A DNA stretch of 64,000 nucleotides, taken from assembly GCF_017592395.1 (NCBI RefSeq), contig NZ_JAGFOU010000006.1:1-64000 (forward strand). The letters are read 5' to 3'. The notes under the pieces are model-generated. The model searched no databases. It was given only the letters and a program-made list of their open reading frames with translations, and was not told the origin of the DNA. Position numbers and translations under genes: made by a program. This document shows positions 52,988 to 60,907 of the stretch, one piece after another; position 1 is the stretch's first letter; every line of letters begins with the position of its first letter. This DNA comes from Actinomyces bowdenii (lineage in GTDB: Bacteria > Actinomycetota > Actinomycetes > Actinomycetales > Actinomycetaceae).

Positions 52988-53473
52988 CTAAGCATCGTTG
53001 CCTCTCGCGCTCAGATGCCTCCGCACCGTCCCCCGATCGAACCCAAGCTCCAGGCCGATGTCGATGAGGGACACGCCCTGGGCTACGAGCACCTCGGCGC
53101 GCTGTCGGTGCTCCTGGGTGAAGCGATGGGGTCCTCGATGGGCTGGCCTGGGACGCTCCCGCCAGATGGCACGCACCGTGTTCTCGTGCACGCCGTGACG
53201 CTCCGCTACCGCCCGGGCCCCAAGAGACCCGCTGGCCTCTCGCCGGATGGCAGCCCGCTTCTCGCGCGAGATGGGGCGTTTCTCGGCGTGGATGATCCTC
53301 CGCACGACCTTGGACTGCTCGGGCGGCGGGGTGGTGTCGCCGTCTGCCGGCTTCGCGGTATCGTCGAGATCCCGCTCCTCCGAGCCGAGCCTGGGCCACC
53401 CTCGCTGCAGGAAGCGCTCACGGAACCGGAGCAGGCTCCTCCAGTTCTTCGTGTCGAGGGTGCTGAGGCGCAC
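52988..53473 (-). CDS. Two-HTH module, probable detached C-terminus of the serine recombinase
   Basis: About 161 codons. Two successive Hin-like HTH units: SLGARAVAERHGVHENTVRAIWRE and FTQEHRQRAEVLVAQGVSLIDIGLELGFDRGTVRRHLSARG, the tandem arrangement found at the C-terminus of many actinobacterial recombinases. The frame is open across attR and matches the recombinase frame within the repeat, so in the excised circle it would be fused to it. In the integrated form GTG 53473, inside the repeat, is the only plausible start near the boundary and has no ribosome site. Confidence 0.55.
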   Translation of the reverse strand: MRLSTLDTKNWRSLLRFRERFLQRGWPRLGSEERDLDDTAKPADGDTTPPPEQSKVVRRIIHAEKRPISREKRAAIRREASGSLGARAVAERHGVHENTVRAIWRERPRPAHRGPHRFTQEHRQRAEVLVAQGVSLIDIGLELGFDRGTVRRHLSARGNDA

Positions 53474-53498
53474 CACGGTGCTCGAGTACGAACCCGCA
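53470..53498. repeat. Right attachment repeat (attR)
   Basis: Perfect copy of 27834-27862. The sequence to the left is element, to the right chromosome. The bases before it differ (CG-CACC here, GG-CACC after tRNA-Leu), which fixes the length of identity at 29 bp. Confidence 0.9.
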
Positions 53499-54107
53499 TG
53501 AAGGGGCGTCCTAGCAGGGGATGCCGGGGACGACGAGGGGTGTTTCCGCTGGTAGACGTGTCTCACAGTGGGACCAGGTGGCTTCCGCTGACGCAGAGGC
53601 CGCTGTATTCGCCTCCGCTCCCGAGCCTGGTGCCTTCACTCCAGGCAACCTCGCCGGCCCCATCGGCATGGTGATACCGGCGCTCACTGCGCTTCAGCCT
53701 GTGCTGTGTCGTCGACCCGCCCGTCTCAGGTTGAGCACTGAGCCGGCATCGGCAAGCAGGGCGTCTCAGCCCGGGGTCACGCATCCGATGATGAGCAGGG
53801 CTCCCAGTGTTCCGAAGGGGAGGTACCACAAGCCCGCGACTGCGAGGACGACCATCAGCACTGCTGAGCCGGGGATCCCCACGAGATGACAGATCAGAGT
53901 GAGCAGGATCAGGGACCCTTGCCCACGAACCAACTGGCGACGAGGCGGGATCGCGGGTCAAGGCCGACCTGCCGCAGAACTCCATATCCGGAGCACCAAA
54001 GGACGGCTGGGAAACGACATTGAGAATCTCAGCCCGGCAGGCCCCACCGGAGTCGCAATCCTGCGACATGAGTCAACTGCGGCGGTAAAGCACCATACGC
54101 TGAAGCC
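53499..54107. other. Chromosomal intergenic region right of attR
   Basis: Mostly without convincing genes except a possible 55-codon minus-strand ORF at 53766-53933. In the uninterrupted chromosome this sequence would follow tRNA-Leu directly. Confidence 0.5.
53766..53933 (-). CDS. Possible small hydrophobic protein
   Basis: 55 codons from TTG 53933: VRGQGSLILLTLICHLVG, then IPGSAVLMVVLAVAGLWYLP and TLGALLIIGCVTPG. Strong GC at third positions and two helices favour coding, but there is no ribosome site and an in-frame stop lies eight codons upstream. Could be the end of a decayed membrane gene. Confidence 0.3.
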   Translation of the reverse strand: MVRGQGSLILLTLICHLVGIPGSAVLMVVLAVAGLWYLPFGTLGALLIIGCVTPG

Positions 54108-55172
54108 ATGACTAGCACGCCACCGCCGAACACACAGGATCCCATGCGCCCAACGGGCATGCCACCTCAGACTGCTCGACTCCACAGCCCGGCCACCGGA
54201 AGCGCCACTCACACCACTCCCCCGCCATGGACCCAAGGCGGCGCCGTTGAGCAGCACCCTCAGCCTCACATCCACACACCCGTCTACTACCGACCAGAGC
54301 GGCCGAACATTACCGCAATACTAACCCTATCCCTGACCGCCTCAGGCATGTCATTCCTCCTACTATTATTGACTATATTCAGTCTTGCTATCTTCGCGCG
54401 CGAGGGCACGGACGCCGACATCCTCACGCCAGCCGCCCCTCTTATCGCATGGCAGGCGATAAATATTGGCTGCATCATCCAAGTGGCCATGCGTAGAGCA
54501 CCGAGCCTACTCATCGCCAATGCAGCGCTTCCCCTATCCTCTTTTTTGAACTACTCCTTCTACGAAATGAACCTGAGCAGCCCACAGGATGCCGCTCATT
54601 CCATACAGTCAACTATCATCATGCTGGCATTGGCGCTGCCATGGACTGCAGCCGGAGCCGTTGCAATTTTCGAGAAGAGAAGCCATCATCACTCTCGTTC
54701 CTCGGTTGCGGCAAGCGGCGCGGCTGCTGCAGCCCTGATCACGCAGCTCCACTCCATGGCAACAACCAAGATCATCGAATCCCTATGCCCCAGCAGGACG
54801 CATCATCTAGGCGACTCATGCACGACAACCGACATCTTCTCATTGAAGCACGGGGCTGTTCCCGCTATGATCATCATCGTATCCACAGCCGTTCTGGCCA
54901 TGGTGGCCCGTCGCCGCAACCTCAACCGCATCAGAGCCGGAATGGTCACCCTCATCATCCTCGTCATCGCCGATGTCATCACTCACCAGACGCCCGAATC
55001 CTACACAAGCCAGCCGCTACCACCCCTGTTCTCCAGCATTCCGCTCATCGGCCTGGCAGCAGCAGCCTTCCTGCCATCCTTCAGAGAATGGATCACCAGA
55101 GGAGGCCAGCTCCCGCAGCACACCGCCCCACCCGGTACCCAGACCCCACCACCAGTGGCGAGGGCCGACTAG
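54108..55172 (+). CDS. Polytopic membrane protein
   Basis: 354 aa. A 60-residue Pro/Thr/His-rich N-terminus is followed by seven or eight helices, among them ITAILTLSLTASGMSFLLLLLTI, TIIMLALALPWTAAGAVAIF, AVPAMIIIVSTAVLAMVA and GMVTLIILVIADVI. No recognised family. It is the first gene on the chromosome right of the element and converges with the DUF418 gene (26-bp gap). Confidence 0.7.
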   Translation: MTSTPPPNTQDPMRPTGMPPQTARLHSPATGSATHTTPPPWTQGGAVEQHPQPHIHTPVYYRPERPNITAILTLSLTASGMSFLLLLLTIFSLAIFAREGTDADILTPAAPLIAWQAINIGCIIQVAMRRAPSLLIANAALPLSSFLNYSFYEMNLSSPQDAAHSIQSTIIMLALALPWTAAGAVAIFEKRSHHHSRSSVAASGAAAAALITQLHSMATTKIIESLCPSRTHHLGDSCTTTDIFSLKHGAVPAMIIIVSTAVLAMVARRRNLNRIRAGMVTLIILVIADVITHQTPESYTSQPLPPLFSSIPLIGLAAAAFLPSFREWITRGGQLPQHTAPPGTQTPPPVARAD

Positions 55173-55197
55173 ATCCCCTCCCCCAGGCACACCCATC

Positions 55198-56397
55198 TCA
55201 GGGCTTCGCTGCCGCACCGGTCGAGGTCTGAGCCTTCCCCTCCCTCCAGCGCGTGTACCTGCCGGCCAGGGAGTTGTAGGACCAGTGCCATAGGAGCTCG
55301 ACCGGACCACGGGCGCGGAACCGCAGCCACAGCCTGCTCGCCATCACTAGGAGCGCCGCGATCAGTACATAGATCACCAGGGTGTACAGCTCCAACCACG
55401 GCCCCCGGATGACCTTCGCCATACCCAGCCCGTAGTCATAGAACACGAACGCCGCAATGAGATTCTGCGCCAGGTAGCAGGTCAGGGCCATCCGGCCGAC
55501 ATCACTCATCGCCCGGCCGAGCAGGCCAAGACGATCACGGCGGGCGTAGAACGCCGCCACCGCAGCCAGAAGACCTATAGACACACCAGCCGACGTCACA
55601 TACCTCGTGAACGCCGCGACCATCTCATGCGCACCCGTCAGACGAATAGCCCAATCCACCGGCAGGCCGACACCGAAGGACAAGCACATGATGATCCGAC
55701 GCAGACGAGCCCCCTCCGGAGCGAAGATCCCCGCACGATAGAGGTGGACCCCCACCAGGTACAACGCCGCCCCCATGAGGAGGATAAAAGGAATCTCCAG
55801 CCGCATGAGCAGCACGTGCTGAAGCCGAAAGAGCACATCACCCCAGTAGGACGAGTGATCATACTCCGCCAGGACCCCGATCGTATCATCCTTGAGCTCA
55901 TCACGGTGCACGTAACCCACCACACTGATCGCCGCCATGAGCACGACATGGACCGCCAGGGCCGCATACATCCAGATCTTCTGCGCCCTGGGACTACGGG
56001 CCGTCACAGCAGCAATGACCAGGGCCGTCAGCCCATACCCCATGAGCACATCGAACTCGAAGATGAAGATGAAGTTCAGCACGCCGTCAAGGATCAGCAG
56101 TCCAGCCCGGATCGGGTACGTCCCGGGCCAGGGCAGCCCCTTGCGGATCGCCGACTGCCGTTGAATCTCCAAGCCAATACCGAACATGATCGTCAGCAGT
56201 CCGATGAACTTGCCATCGGTCACCAGGTCGAGGCAGGCCCTGATGACAGTATTCGCCATCGACGTCACCTGCTCTTCACGGTCGATGGATGCGAAGATCG
56301 CGATATTCGTCAGCAGCGTCCCAAGGATCGCCAACCCCCGCAATACATCCAGCGCCACCAGGCGCCTGTACTCGGTGAACACAGCGGCTCTCATCAT
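55198..56397 (-). CDS. DUF418 family membrane protein
   Basis: 399 aa. N-terminus RRLVALDVLRGLAILGTLLTNIAIFA matches the acyltransferase_3/DUF418 start, followed by about eight to ten helices and a C-terminal FRARGPVELLWHWSYNSLAGR, the typical DUF418 ending. Predicted transporter-like or acyl-transferring membrane protein; no activity is established. ATG ATG start at 56397/56394 after GGGGGA. Confidence 0.88.
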   Translation of the reverse strand: MMRAAVFTEYRRLVALDVLRGLAILGTLLTNIAIFASIDREEQVTSMANTVIRACLDLVTDGKFIGLLTIMFGIGLEIQRQSAIRKGLPWPGTYPIRAGLLILDGVLNFIFIFEFDVLMGYGLTALVIAAVTARSPRAQKIWMYAALAVHVVLMAAISVVGYVHRDELKDDTIGVLAEYDHSSYWGDVLFRLQHVLLMRLEIPFILLMGAALYLVGVHLYRAGIFAPEGARLRRIIMCLSFGVGLPVDWAIRLTGAHEMVAAFTRYVTSAGVSIGLLAAVAAFYARRDRLGLLGRAMSDVGRMALTCYLAQNLIAAFVFYDYGLGMAKVIRGPWLELYTLVIYVLIAALLVMASRLWLRFRARGPVELLWHWSYNSLAGRYTRWREGKAQTSTGAAAKP

Positions 56398-56850
56398 CGT
56401 CCCCCATCAGTGGCTCAATCGTCGGCCCCGGTCACCGACCGGCGGGCGAAGGACCGGTGCACCATGGGCACGCCAAGTTTCATGTCACGATGGAGTATCC
56501 GCATCGGCCCCCGGGACGAGCACCGCCTCCTTCTTGGGACGGCACGTCAACAACGCGTGCCGCCCCCCCCTGTCACTTCCCCGGGAAGGACTGATTCCCT
56601 TCCAGAGCACGACCCGAGGAGGAGCATTCTTCTCTCCTCCCGATGGACACTCTCTCCTCCTCCATGCGAGTCGCCAGCCGATTGCTCCGCACGGCCCGGA
56701 CTGCCCCCGCACCACCCCACCGGAGCGCACACGACGGCGCGGCCACCGATTCGGTGGCCGCGCCGTGCTCCTCTCCGCCAGCATCCGCCAGCCTGCCCGC
56801 CCCTCATCGGAGCGGGCCGCCTCAGTCAGGCTCAGGCCCAGCAGCTCCGC
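56398..56850. other. Intergenic region upstream of the DUF418 gene
   Basis: No gene seen. It contains the ppgK terminator (56734-56766) and must carry the DUF418 promoter near its left end. Confidence 0.45.
56734..56766 (-). terminator. Perfect 15-bp hairpin after ppgK
   Basis: ACGGCGCGGCCACCG pairs with its complement around an ATT loop. It lies 85 bp beyond the ppgK stop on the minus strand. Confidence 0.75.
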
Positions 56851-57597
56851 TCAGACCCGGGAGGCCTGATAGGCGGCGCCGACGATGCCCGCCGTGTTGA
56901 GCAGCTGGGCGGGCACGATCGGCGTCTTGAGCTCCAGCAGCGGCAGGAACTTCTCGTGCTTCCGGGACACCCCGCCGCCCACGACGAACAGGTCCGGGGA
57001 GAAGAGCATCTCCACATGCGAGTAGTAGCGCTGGAGGCGCTTGGCCCACTTCTTCCAGGACAGGTCCTGGAGGGTCTTCTGCCCCGCCGAGGCCTGCTTC
57101 TCAGCGTCATACCCGTCGATCTCCAGGTGCCCCAGCTCGGTGTTGGGCACCAGGGTGCCGTCCACGATGACCGCCGAGCCGATACCGGTGCCCTGGGTGG
57201 TCACGATGATCGTGCCCGGCACTCCCTTGGCCGCGCCGTAGGCGACCTCGGCCAGGCCCGCGGCGTCGGCGTCGTTGAGGGCCACCACGGGGCGGCCCAG
57301 GGCGGCCTCCATCACCTCATTGACATCGGCGCCCGTCCATGACTGGTCGAGATTGGCCATGAAGGGCACGCGCCCGTGGACGATCGGGGCGGGCAGGGCC
57401 ACCCCCACCGGAACCTCCGGGCCCACCCCCAACTGCTCCAGGAGCTGGCGGCACACCTCGGCCACCGCCTCGGGCGTTGCGGGGACCGGCGTCTCGATGC
57501 GCACCCGCTCCCCTGCCAGCTCGCCCGTCTCCAGGTTCACCAGCGCGCTCTTGATCCCCGAGCCGCCGATGTCGATTCCGCATGCCACCGCTGCCAT
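56851..57597 (-). CDS. ppgK: Polyphosphate glucokinase
   Basis: 248-aa ROK-family kinase that phosphorylates glucose with polyphosphate (or ATP). ACGIDIGGSGIKSALVNLETG phosphate loop, VPVGVALPAPIVHG, catalytic Asp in VVALNDADAAGLAE, GTGIGSAVIVDGTLVPNTELGHLEIDG, and LFVVGGGVSRKHEKFLP. The polyphosphate-binding SWKKWAKRLQRYYSHVEMLFSPDLF segment is typical of the actinobacterial enzyme. ATG at 57597 follows GGAGGG. Confidence 0.95.
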   Translation of the reverse strand: MAAVACGIDIGGSGIKSALVNLETGELAGERVRIETPVPATPEAVAEVCRQLLEQLGVGPEVPVGVALPAPIVHGRVPFMANLDQSWTGADVNEVMEAALGRPVVALNDADAAGLAEVAYGAAKGVPGTIIVTTQGTGIGSAVIVDGTLVPNTELGHLEIDGYDAEKQASAGQKTLQDLSWKKWAKRLQRYYSHVEMLFSPDLFVVGGGVSRKHEKFLPLLELKTPIVPAQLLNTAGIVGAAYQASRV

Positions 57598-57729
57598 GTT
57601 CCCTCCAAAGTGACGCCGCAAGGCGCGATAAGACTCACGGCCAAGGCTATAGCACGGCCCACGCCGCAGGTGCGGGGATGAGGCTGCGCTTGGGCACCGA
57701 TCCACCAAGGATCCGCCCCCGGCACTCCC

Positions 57730-58758
57730 TCACAACGCCCCTGCCCCTGCGATCGTCGCCCTCGGAGCCCGGCTCGCAGCCCGACGGCGCCCCACCACGC
57801 GCCCACGGCCCCTCCGCCAGGAGCGGGAGGCGGCCAGCCGGCGCAGGCCCGCCAGCCCGGGCGCGGACCACCTACTCCACCCGGGCACCCACCGCGACAG
57901 CCCCAGGTCGATGAGCCCGTTGACGGCGGTGGCCGGCTTGAGCAGGAGCCGCTCCCCGAAGCGGTAGTCCTCGCCGCGCACCAGCCGCATCGCCAGGTCG
58001 GGGCGCTGTGAGGCCAGGAAGCGGCGGGCCTTGAGGGCGTGCACGGGATCCGAGACGATGATGATCCGCCCCGCATCCTCGATGAGCGGGGTGATCCCCA
58101 CGATGTTCTCCCAGGTGGAGCGGCTGGCGGTCTCCATGAGCACCGGGCCGCGGTAGCCCAGCCCGCGGGCATGGCGGCGCATGAGCTCGGCCTCGGGCAC
58201 GGGCCCCGCCACCGCGCCGCCGGCCAGGACGAGCACCGGCTCCCCCCGGACACCGGCGGGGCCATCGTGCCCCGTCCGGCGCAGGCTGCGCAGCCCGGCC
58301 CGCACCCGCGCCCGGTTCTCCCTGCCCGCCCGCGGCCCGGCGTCGGCGCGGCCCAGGACGATGACGGCCGTCGGCCCGTCCGCCATCGCCTCGCCCCCGG
58401 GCGCGCCTCCCGCCGCTGCTCCCGTGGCCGGCGCCCCCTGCGCTGATGGCCGATCGAGGGGCCCCAGCCCGGACCGGCTCGCCCACCAGTGCGCCAGCTC
58501 ACCCGCGCCGAGCACGCCGCCGCACACCAGGGCCCCGCCCAGGATCACCCGGCGGCTGCGCCCCGCCCGGGGACGCCCGGCCCGGCCACGTGCTGACCAG
58601 CGCCGCACCGCCGGGCCCCTCAGCGCGGAGCCCCGCGCCGTCCGGCGCCGCGACCCCCGGCCCTGCGCGCGCCCACCGGTCATCCGGAGCCACTGGAGCC
58701 ATCCGGGCATGCCCCGCACCCACTCCCCCACCATTGTCCCTGTCATCTTCCCTGTCAT
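57730..58758 (-). CDS. YdcF/SanA-type (DUF218) protein
   Basis: About 342 aa with a very basic N-terminus and one helix (ILGGALVCGGVLGAGELAHWW). The DUF218 core is TAVIVLGRADAGPRAG, VLVLAGGAVAGPVPEAELMRRHARGLG, ETASRSTWENI and IIIVSDPVHALKARRFL. These proteins act on cell-envelope lipid intermediates in known cases (ElyC, SanA). Start is uncertain: ATG codons at 58758, 58746, 58734 and 58710 are possible; the frame extends to 58851 inside the TSUP gene. Confidence 0.8.
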   Translation of the reverse strand: MTGKMTGTMVGEWVRGMPGWLQWLRMTGGRAQGRGSRRRTARGSALRGPAVRRWSARGRAGRPRAGRSRRVILGGALVCGGVLGAGELAHWWASRSGLGPLDRPSAQGAPATGAAAGGAPGGEAMADGPTAVIVLGRADAGPRAGRENRARVRAGLRSLRRTGHDGPAGVRGEPVLVLAGGAVAGPVPEAELMRRHARGLGYRGPVLMETASRSTWENIVGITPLIEDAGRIIIVSDPVHALKARRFLASQRPDLAMRLVRGEDYRFGERLLLKPATAVNGLIDLGLSRWVPGWSRWSAPGLAGLRRLAASRSWRRGRGRVVGRRRAASRAPRATIAGAGAL

Positions 58759-58814
58759 CGTGGCGCACCCCGCGTGGCACTCCACCGCGCAGGGTATCGC
58801 TTGGAGGCTCCCGC

Positions 58815-59624
58815 TCATCCGGCCAGGGTCGCCGCCGCCGTGGCGGCGCACACGCCCAGGAGCAGCAGGCCGAGCAGAATGGTCAGGATGTCGCCGGGCA
58901 CTCTCCGCGTGAGGGAGCCGCCGAGCACTCCACCGCCCATGGAGGCCCCGGCGAAGAGCAGGACCACCGGCCAGTCAACAGCCACTCCCGTGCCCACCCG
59001 GGCAAGGAGCCCGGCACCGGCGGAGATCACCATGACCAGCAGGGAGGTCCCTGCCGCCTCCTTGATCGGGAAGTCCAGGGCCAGCGCGAGCATCGGCACC
59101 ACAATGAACCCTCCCCCCACCCCGAAGAAGCCGGTGAGCAGGCCCGTGGTGGTCGCGGCCAGGGTGATAGCGAGCAGCCCGCGCCTCCTGCGCTCCTCCC
59201 GCACAGCCGCAGTGGCGGCCCCGTCGCCCGCCGCCCCGCCACCGGTCCCCAGGGCCCGCCGCGCAGCCACGCCTCGTCGAAGCATGATGAGGCCCACCAC
59301 GCCCAGCAGGGCGCAGAACAGGCGCATGAGGAGCAGCTCGTCGAGCCGTACCGAGGTCCGCGCTCCCAGGACGGAGCCGGCGATGCTCAGCGCGCCGAAC
59401 AGCAGGCCCTCGCGCCAGTGCACGCGGCGGTCCCGCGCGGCCGAGCGCAGGGCGGCCAGGGCGGTCAGTCCCACGATCAGCAGGCTGCCGGCGGCCGCAT
59501 CATGCGCAGGCTGGCCCAGGACATAGGTGAGCACGGGCACGGAGAGCACCCCTCCACCTGCACCCAGTGCTCCGACGACCACGCCGATGAGCAGGCCCGC
59601 GACCGCGGAGGCGAGGAGCGTCAT
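58815..59624 (-). CDS. TauE/SafE family sulfite/sulfoacetate exporter
   Basis: 269 aa, eight helices in two internally repeated halves; the hallmark GALGAGGGVLSVPVLTYVLG and its repeat GFFGVGGGFIVVPMLALALD are clear. In this operon it would export sulfite or sulfate released by the sulfatase. Start overlaps the stop of the maturase gene (ATGA). Confidence 0.9.
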   Translation of the reverse strand: MTLLASAVAGLLIGVVVGALGAGGGVLSVPVLTYVLGQPAHDAAAGSLLIVGLTALAALRSAARDRRVHWREGLLFGALSIAGSVLGARTSVRLDELLLMRLFCALLGVVGLIMLRRGVAARRALGTGGGAAGDGAATAAVREERRRRGLLAITLAATTTGLLTGFFGVGGGFIVVPMLALALDFPIKEAAGTSLLVMVISAGAGLLARVGTGVAVDWPVVLLFAGASMGGGVLGGSLTRRVPGDILTILLGLLLLGVCAATAAATLAG

Positions 59625-60907
59625 GGCAGTGTGACTCGGGGCCGTGCCGCAGCCCTGGGAGCGGGGCCCATGATCTCAGCAGGAGCCCGTCCGGCCCTGA
59701 TGAGGCGCGCCATCGCCATGAGATCGGGCAGGGCGTGGGCGTAGAAGGCCTCGTACCCGGGGCACAGGTAGTTGTGCCCCGGCTCTCCGTCCACGGAGGA
59801 GGCGAAGCGGTCCTTGGGGCAGCCTCCCCAGCACAGGCCCAGCACGGGGCAGCGACGGCACTGGGCGGTCAGCTCGCGGTTCTTCTTCGCCGAGAAGCGC
59901 TGCATCGTCGGGGTCTCCACCAGGTCGGCGAAGCCGGCCTCGGCGATGCTGCCCAGCCGCCACGACGGCTCCACCCAGTGGTCGCAGGCGAAGACGTCCC
60001 CGTTGAACTCCATGGCCAGGTTGTTGCCGCACTCGGGGGCGTGGACGCATGCCGCATGGATGCCGAACAGGGAGGACAGGGCCGTATCGAAGTCCTGGAC
60101 GAAGACCGTCGCGACATCGTGGTGGATCCACTCCTCGAAGACCTCGATGAGGAAGGCGCCGTAGTGCTCGGGGCCGACCGAGCGGGAGGTGGTGGCATCG
60201 CCCTGCTGGCGGTAGAGCAGGCGGCGCCCCCCGCCGGTCCTCCACCCGCTCTCGGCGGTGGGCAGGTCCGCGGCCCGCACCCGCTCGACGACGGGGATGA
60301 ACTGGAGGAAGCGGGCCCCCAGCTCATCGCGGAAGTACCGGTAGACCTCCGCGCCCCGGTGCTGGTTGGCCGCGTTGACGGTGCACAGGATGTTCGTCCT
60401 GACCCCGGCGCCCTGGAGGTGGCCCCACCCGCGCAGCACCATGGCGTGGGTCCCCCGCCCGCCCCGGTTGACCCGGTAGGCGTCGTGCAGCTCCTCCGGC
60501 CCGTCCATGGACACGCCCACGAGCACGTCGTGCTCGGCCAGGAAGGCCGCCCACCCCTCATCGATGAGGGTGGCGTTGGTCTGGAGCGCATGGGTCACGA
60601 CCTGCGTGGGCCGCCGGTAGCGCTCGCACAGGTCCATGGCGGCGGCGAAGAAGTCGATGCCGCGCAGCGTGGGCTCCCCGCCCTGCCACAGCACCGTCAC
60701 CTCGCCGTCAGGGCTCGCCGCCAGGTACTGGGCCACAAAGGTCTCCAGTGTCTCGCGGCTCATCAGCTGGCGCGGGACGTCGTAGAGCAGCTCCTTGGAC
60801 AGGAAGAAGCAGTACTGGCAGTCCAGGTTGCATCCCGCCCCCGTCGGCTTGGCGACGACGCTCAGGGGCAGGCGGCGCCGCGTCCCGGACGCCGTGGCCC
60901 GGCTCAT
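59621..60907 (-). CDS. Anaerobic sulfatase-maturating enzyme (radical SAM, SPASM)
   Basis: 428 aa. Radical-SAM cluster Cys26, Cys30 and Cys33 in GAGCNLDCQYCFFL; TVLWQGGEPTLRG; C-terminal SPASM cysteines in CVHAPECGNNLAMEFNGDVFACDHW and CRRCPVLGLCWGGCPKDRF. Converts the active-site Cys of sulfatases to formylglycine, here that of the adjacent sulfatase. ATGA overlaps with both neighbours show coupled translation. Confidence 0.94.
   Translation of the reverse strand: MSRATASGTRRRLPLSVVAKPTGAGCNLDCQYCFFLSKELLYDVPRQLMSRETLETFVAQYLAASPDGEVTVLWQGGEPTLRGIDFFAAAMDLCERYRRPTQVVTHALQTNATLIDEGWAAFLAEHDVLVGVSMDGPEELHDAYRVNRGGRGTHAMVLRGWGHLQGAGVRTNILCTVNAANQHRGAEVYRYFRDELGARFLQFIPVVERVRAADLPTAESGWRTGGGRRLLYRQQGDATTSRSVGPEHYGAFLIEVFEEWIHHDVATVFVQDFDTALSSLFGIHAACVHAPECGNNLAMEFNGDVFACDHWVEPSWRLGSIAEAGFADLVETPTMQRFSAKKNRELTAQCRRCPVLGLCWGGCPKDRFASSVDGEPGHNYLCPGYEAFYAHALPDLMAMARLIRAGRAPAEIMGPAPRAAARPRVTLP

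Larger units (their letters stand above)
27834..53498. mobile_element. Integrated mobilizable element at tRNA-Leu (about 25.6 kb)
   Basis: Bounded by perfect 29-bp direct repeats at 27834-27862 and 53470-53498. Contents: large serine recombinase next to the left end, a minus-strand transfer module (33.5-39.5 kb) with a VirD4/TraG-like ATPase and a replication-relaxation protein, and AT-rich cargo at 30.5-33.5, 40.9-42.9, 44.7 and 46.3-52.7 kb. No VirB-type mating-channel gene set is seen, so it is more likely mobilizable than self-conjugative. Gene direction and base composition change repeatedly, showing layered acquisition. Confidence 0.88.

Noticed and set aside
53521-54069. Overlapping ORFs on both strands right of attR
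   Set aside because: Pro/Ser/Arg-rich translations without domains; only the short hydrophobic minus-strand ORF at 53766 looks possible.
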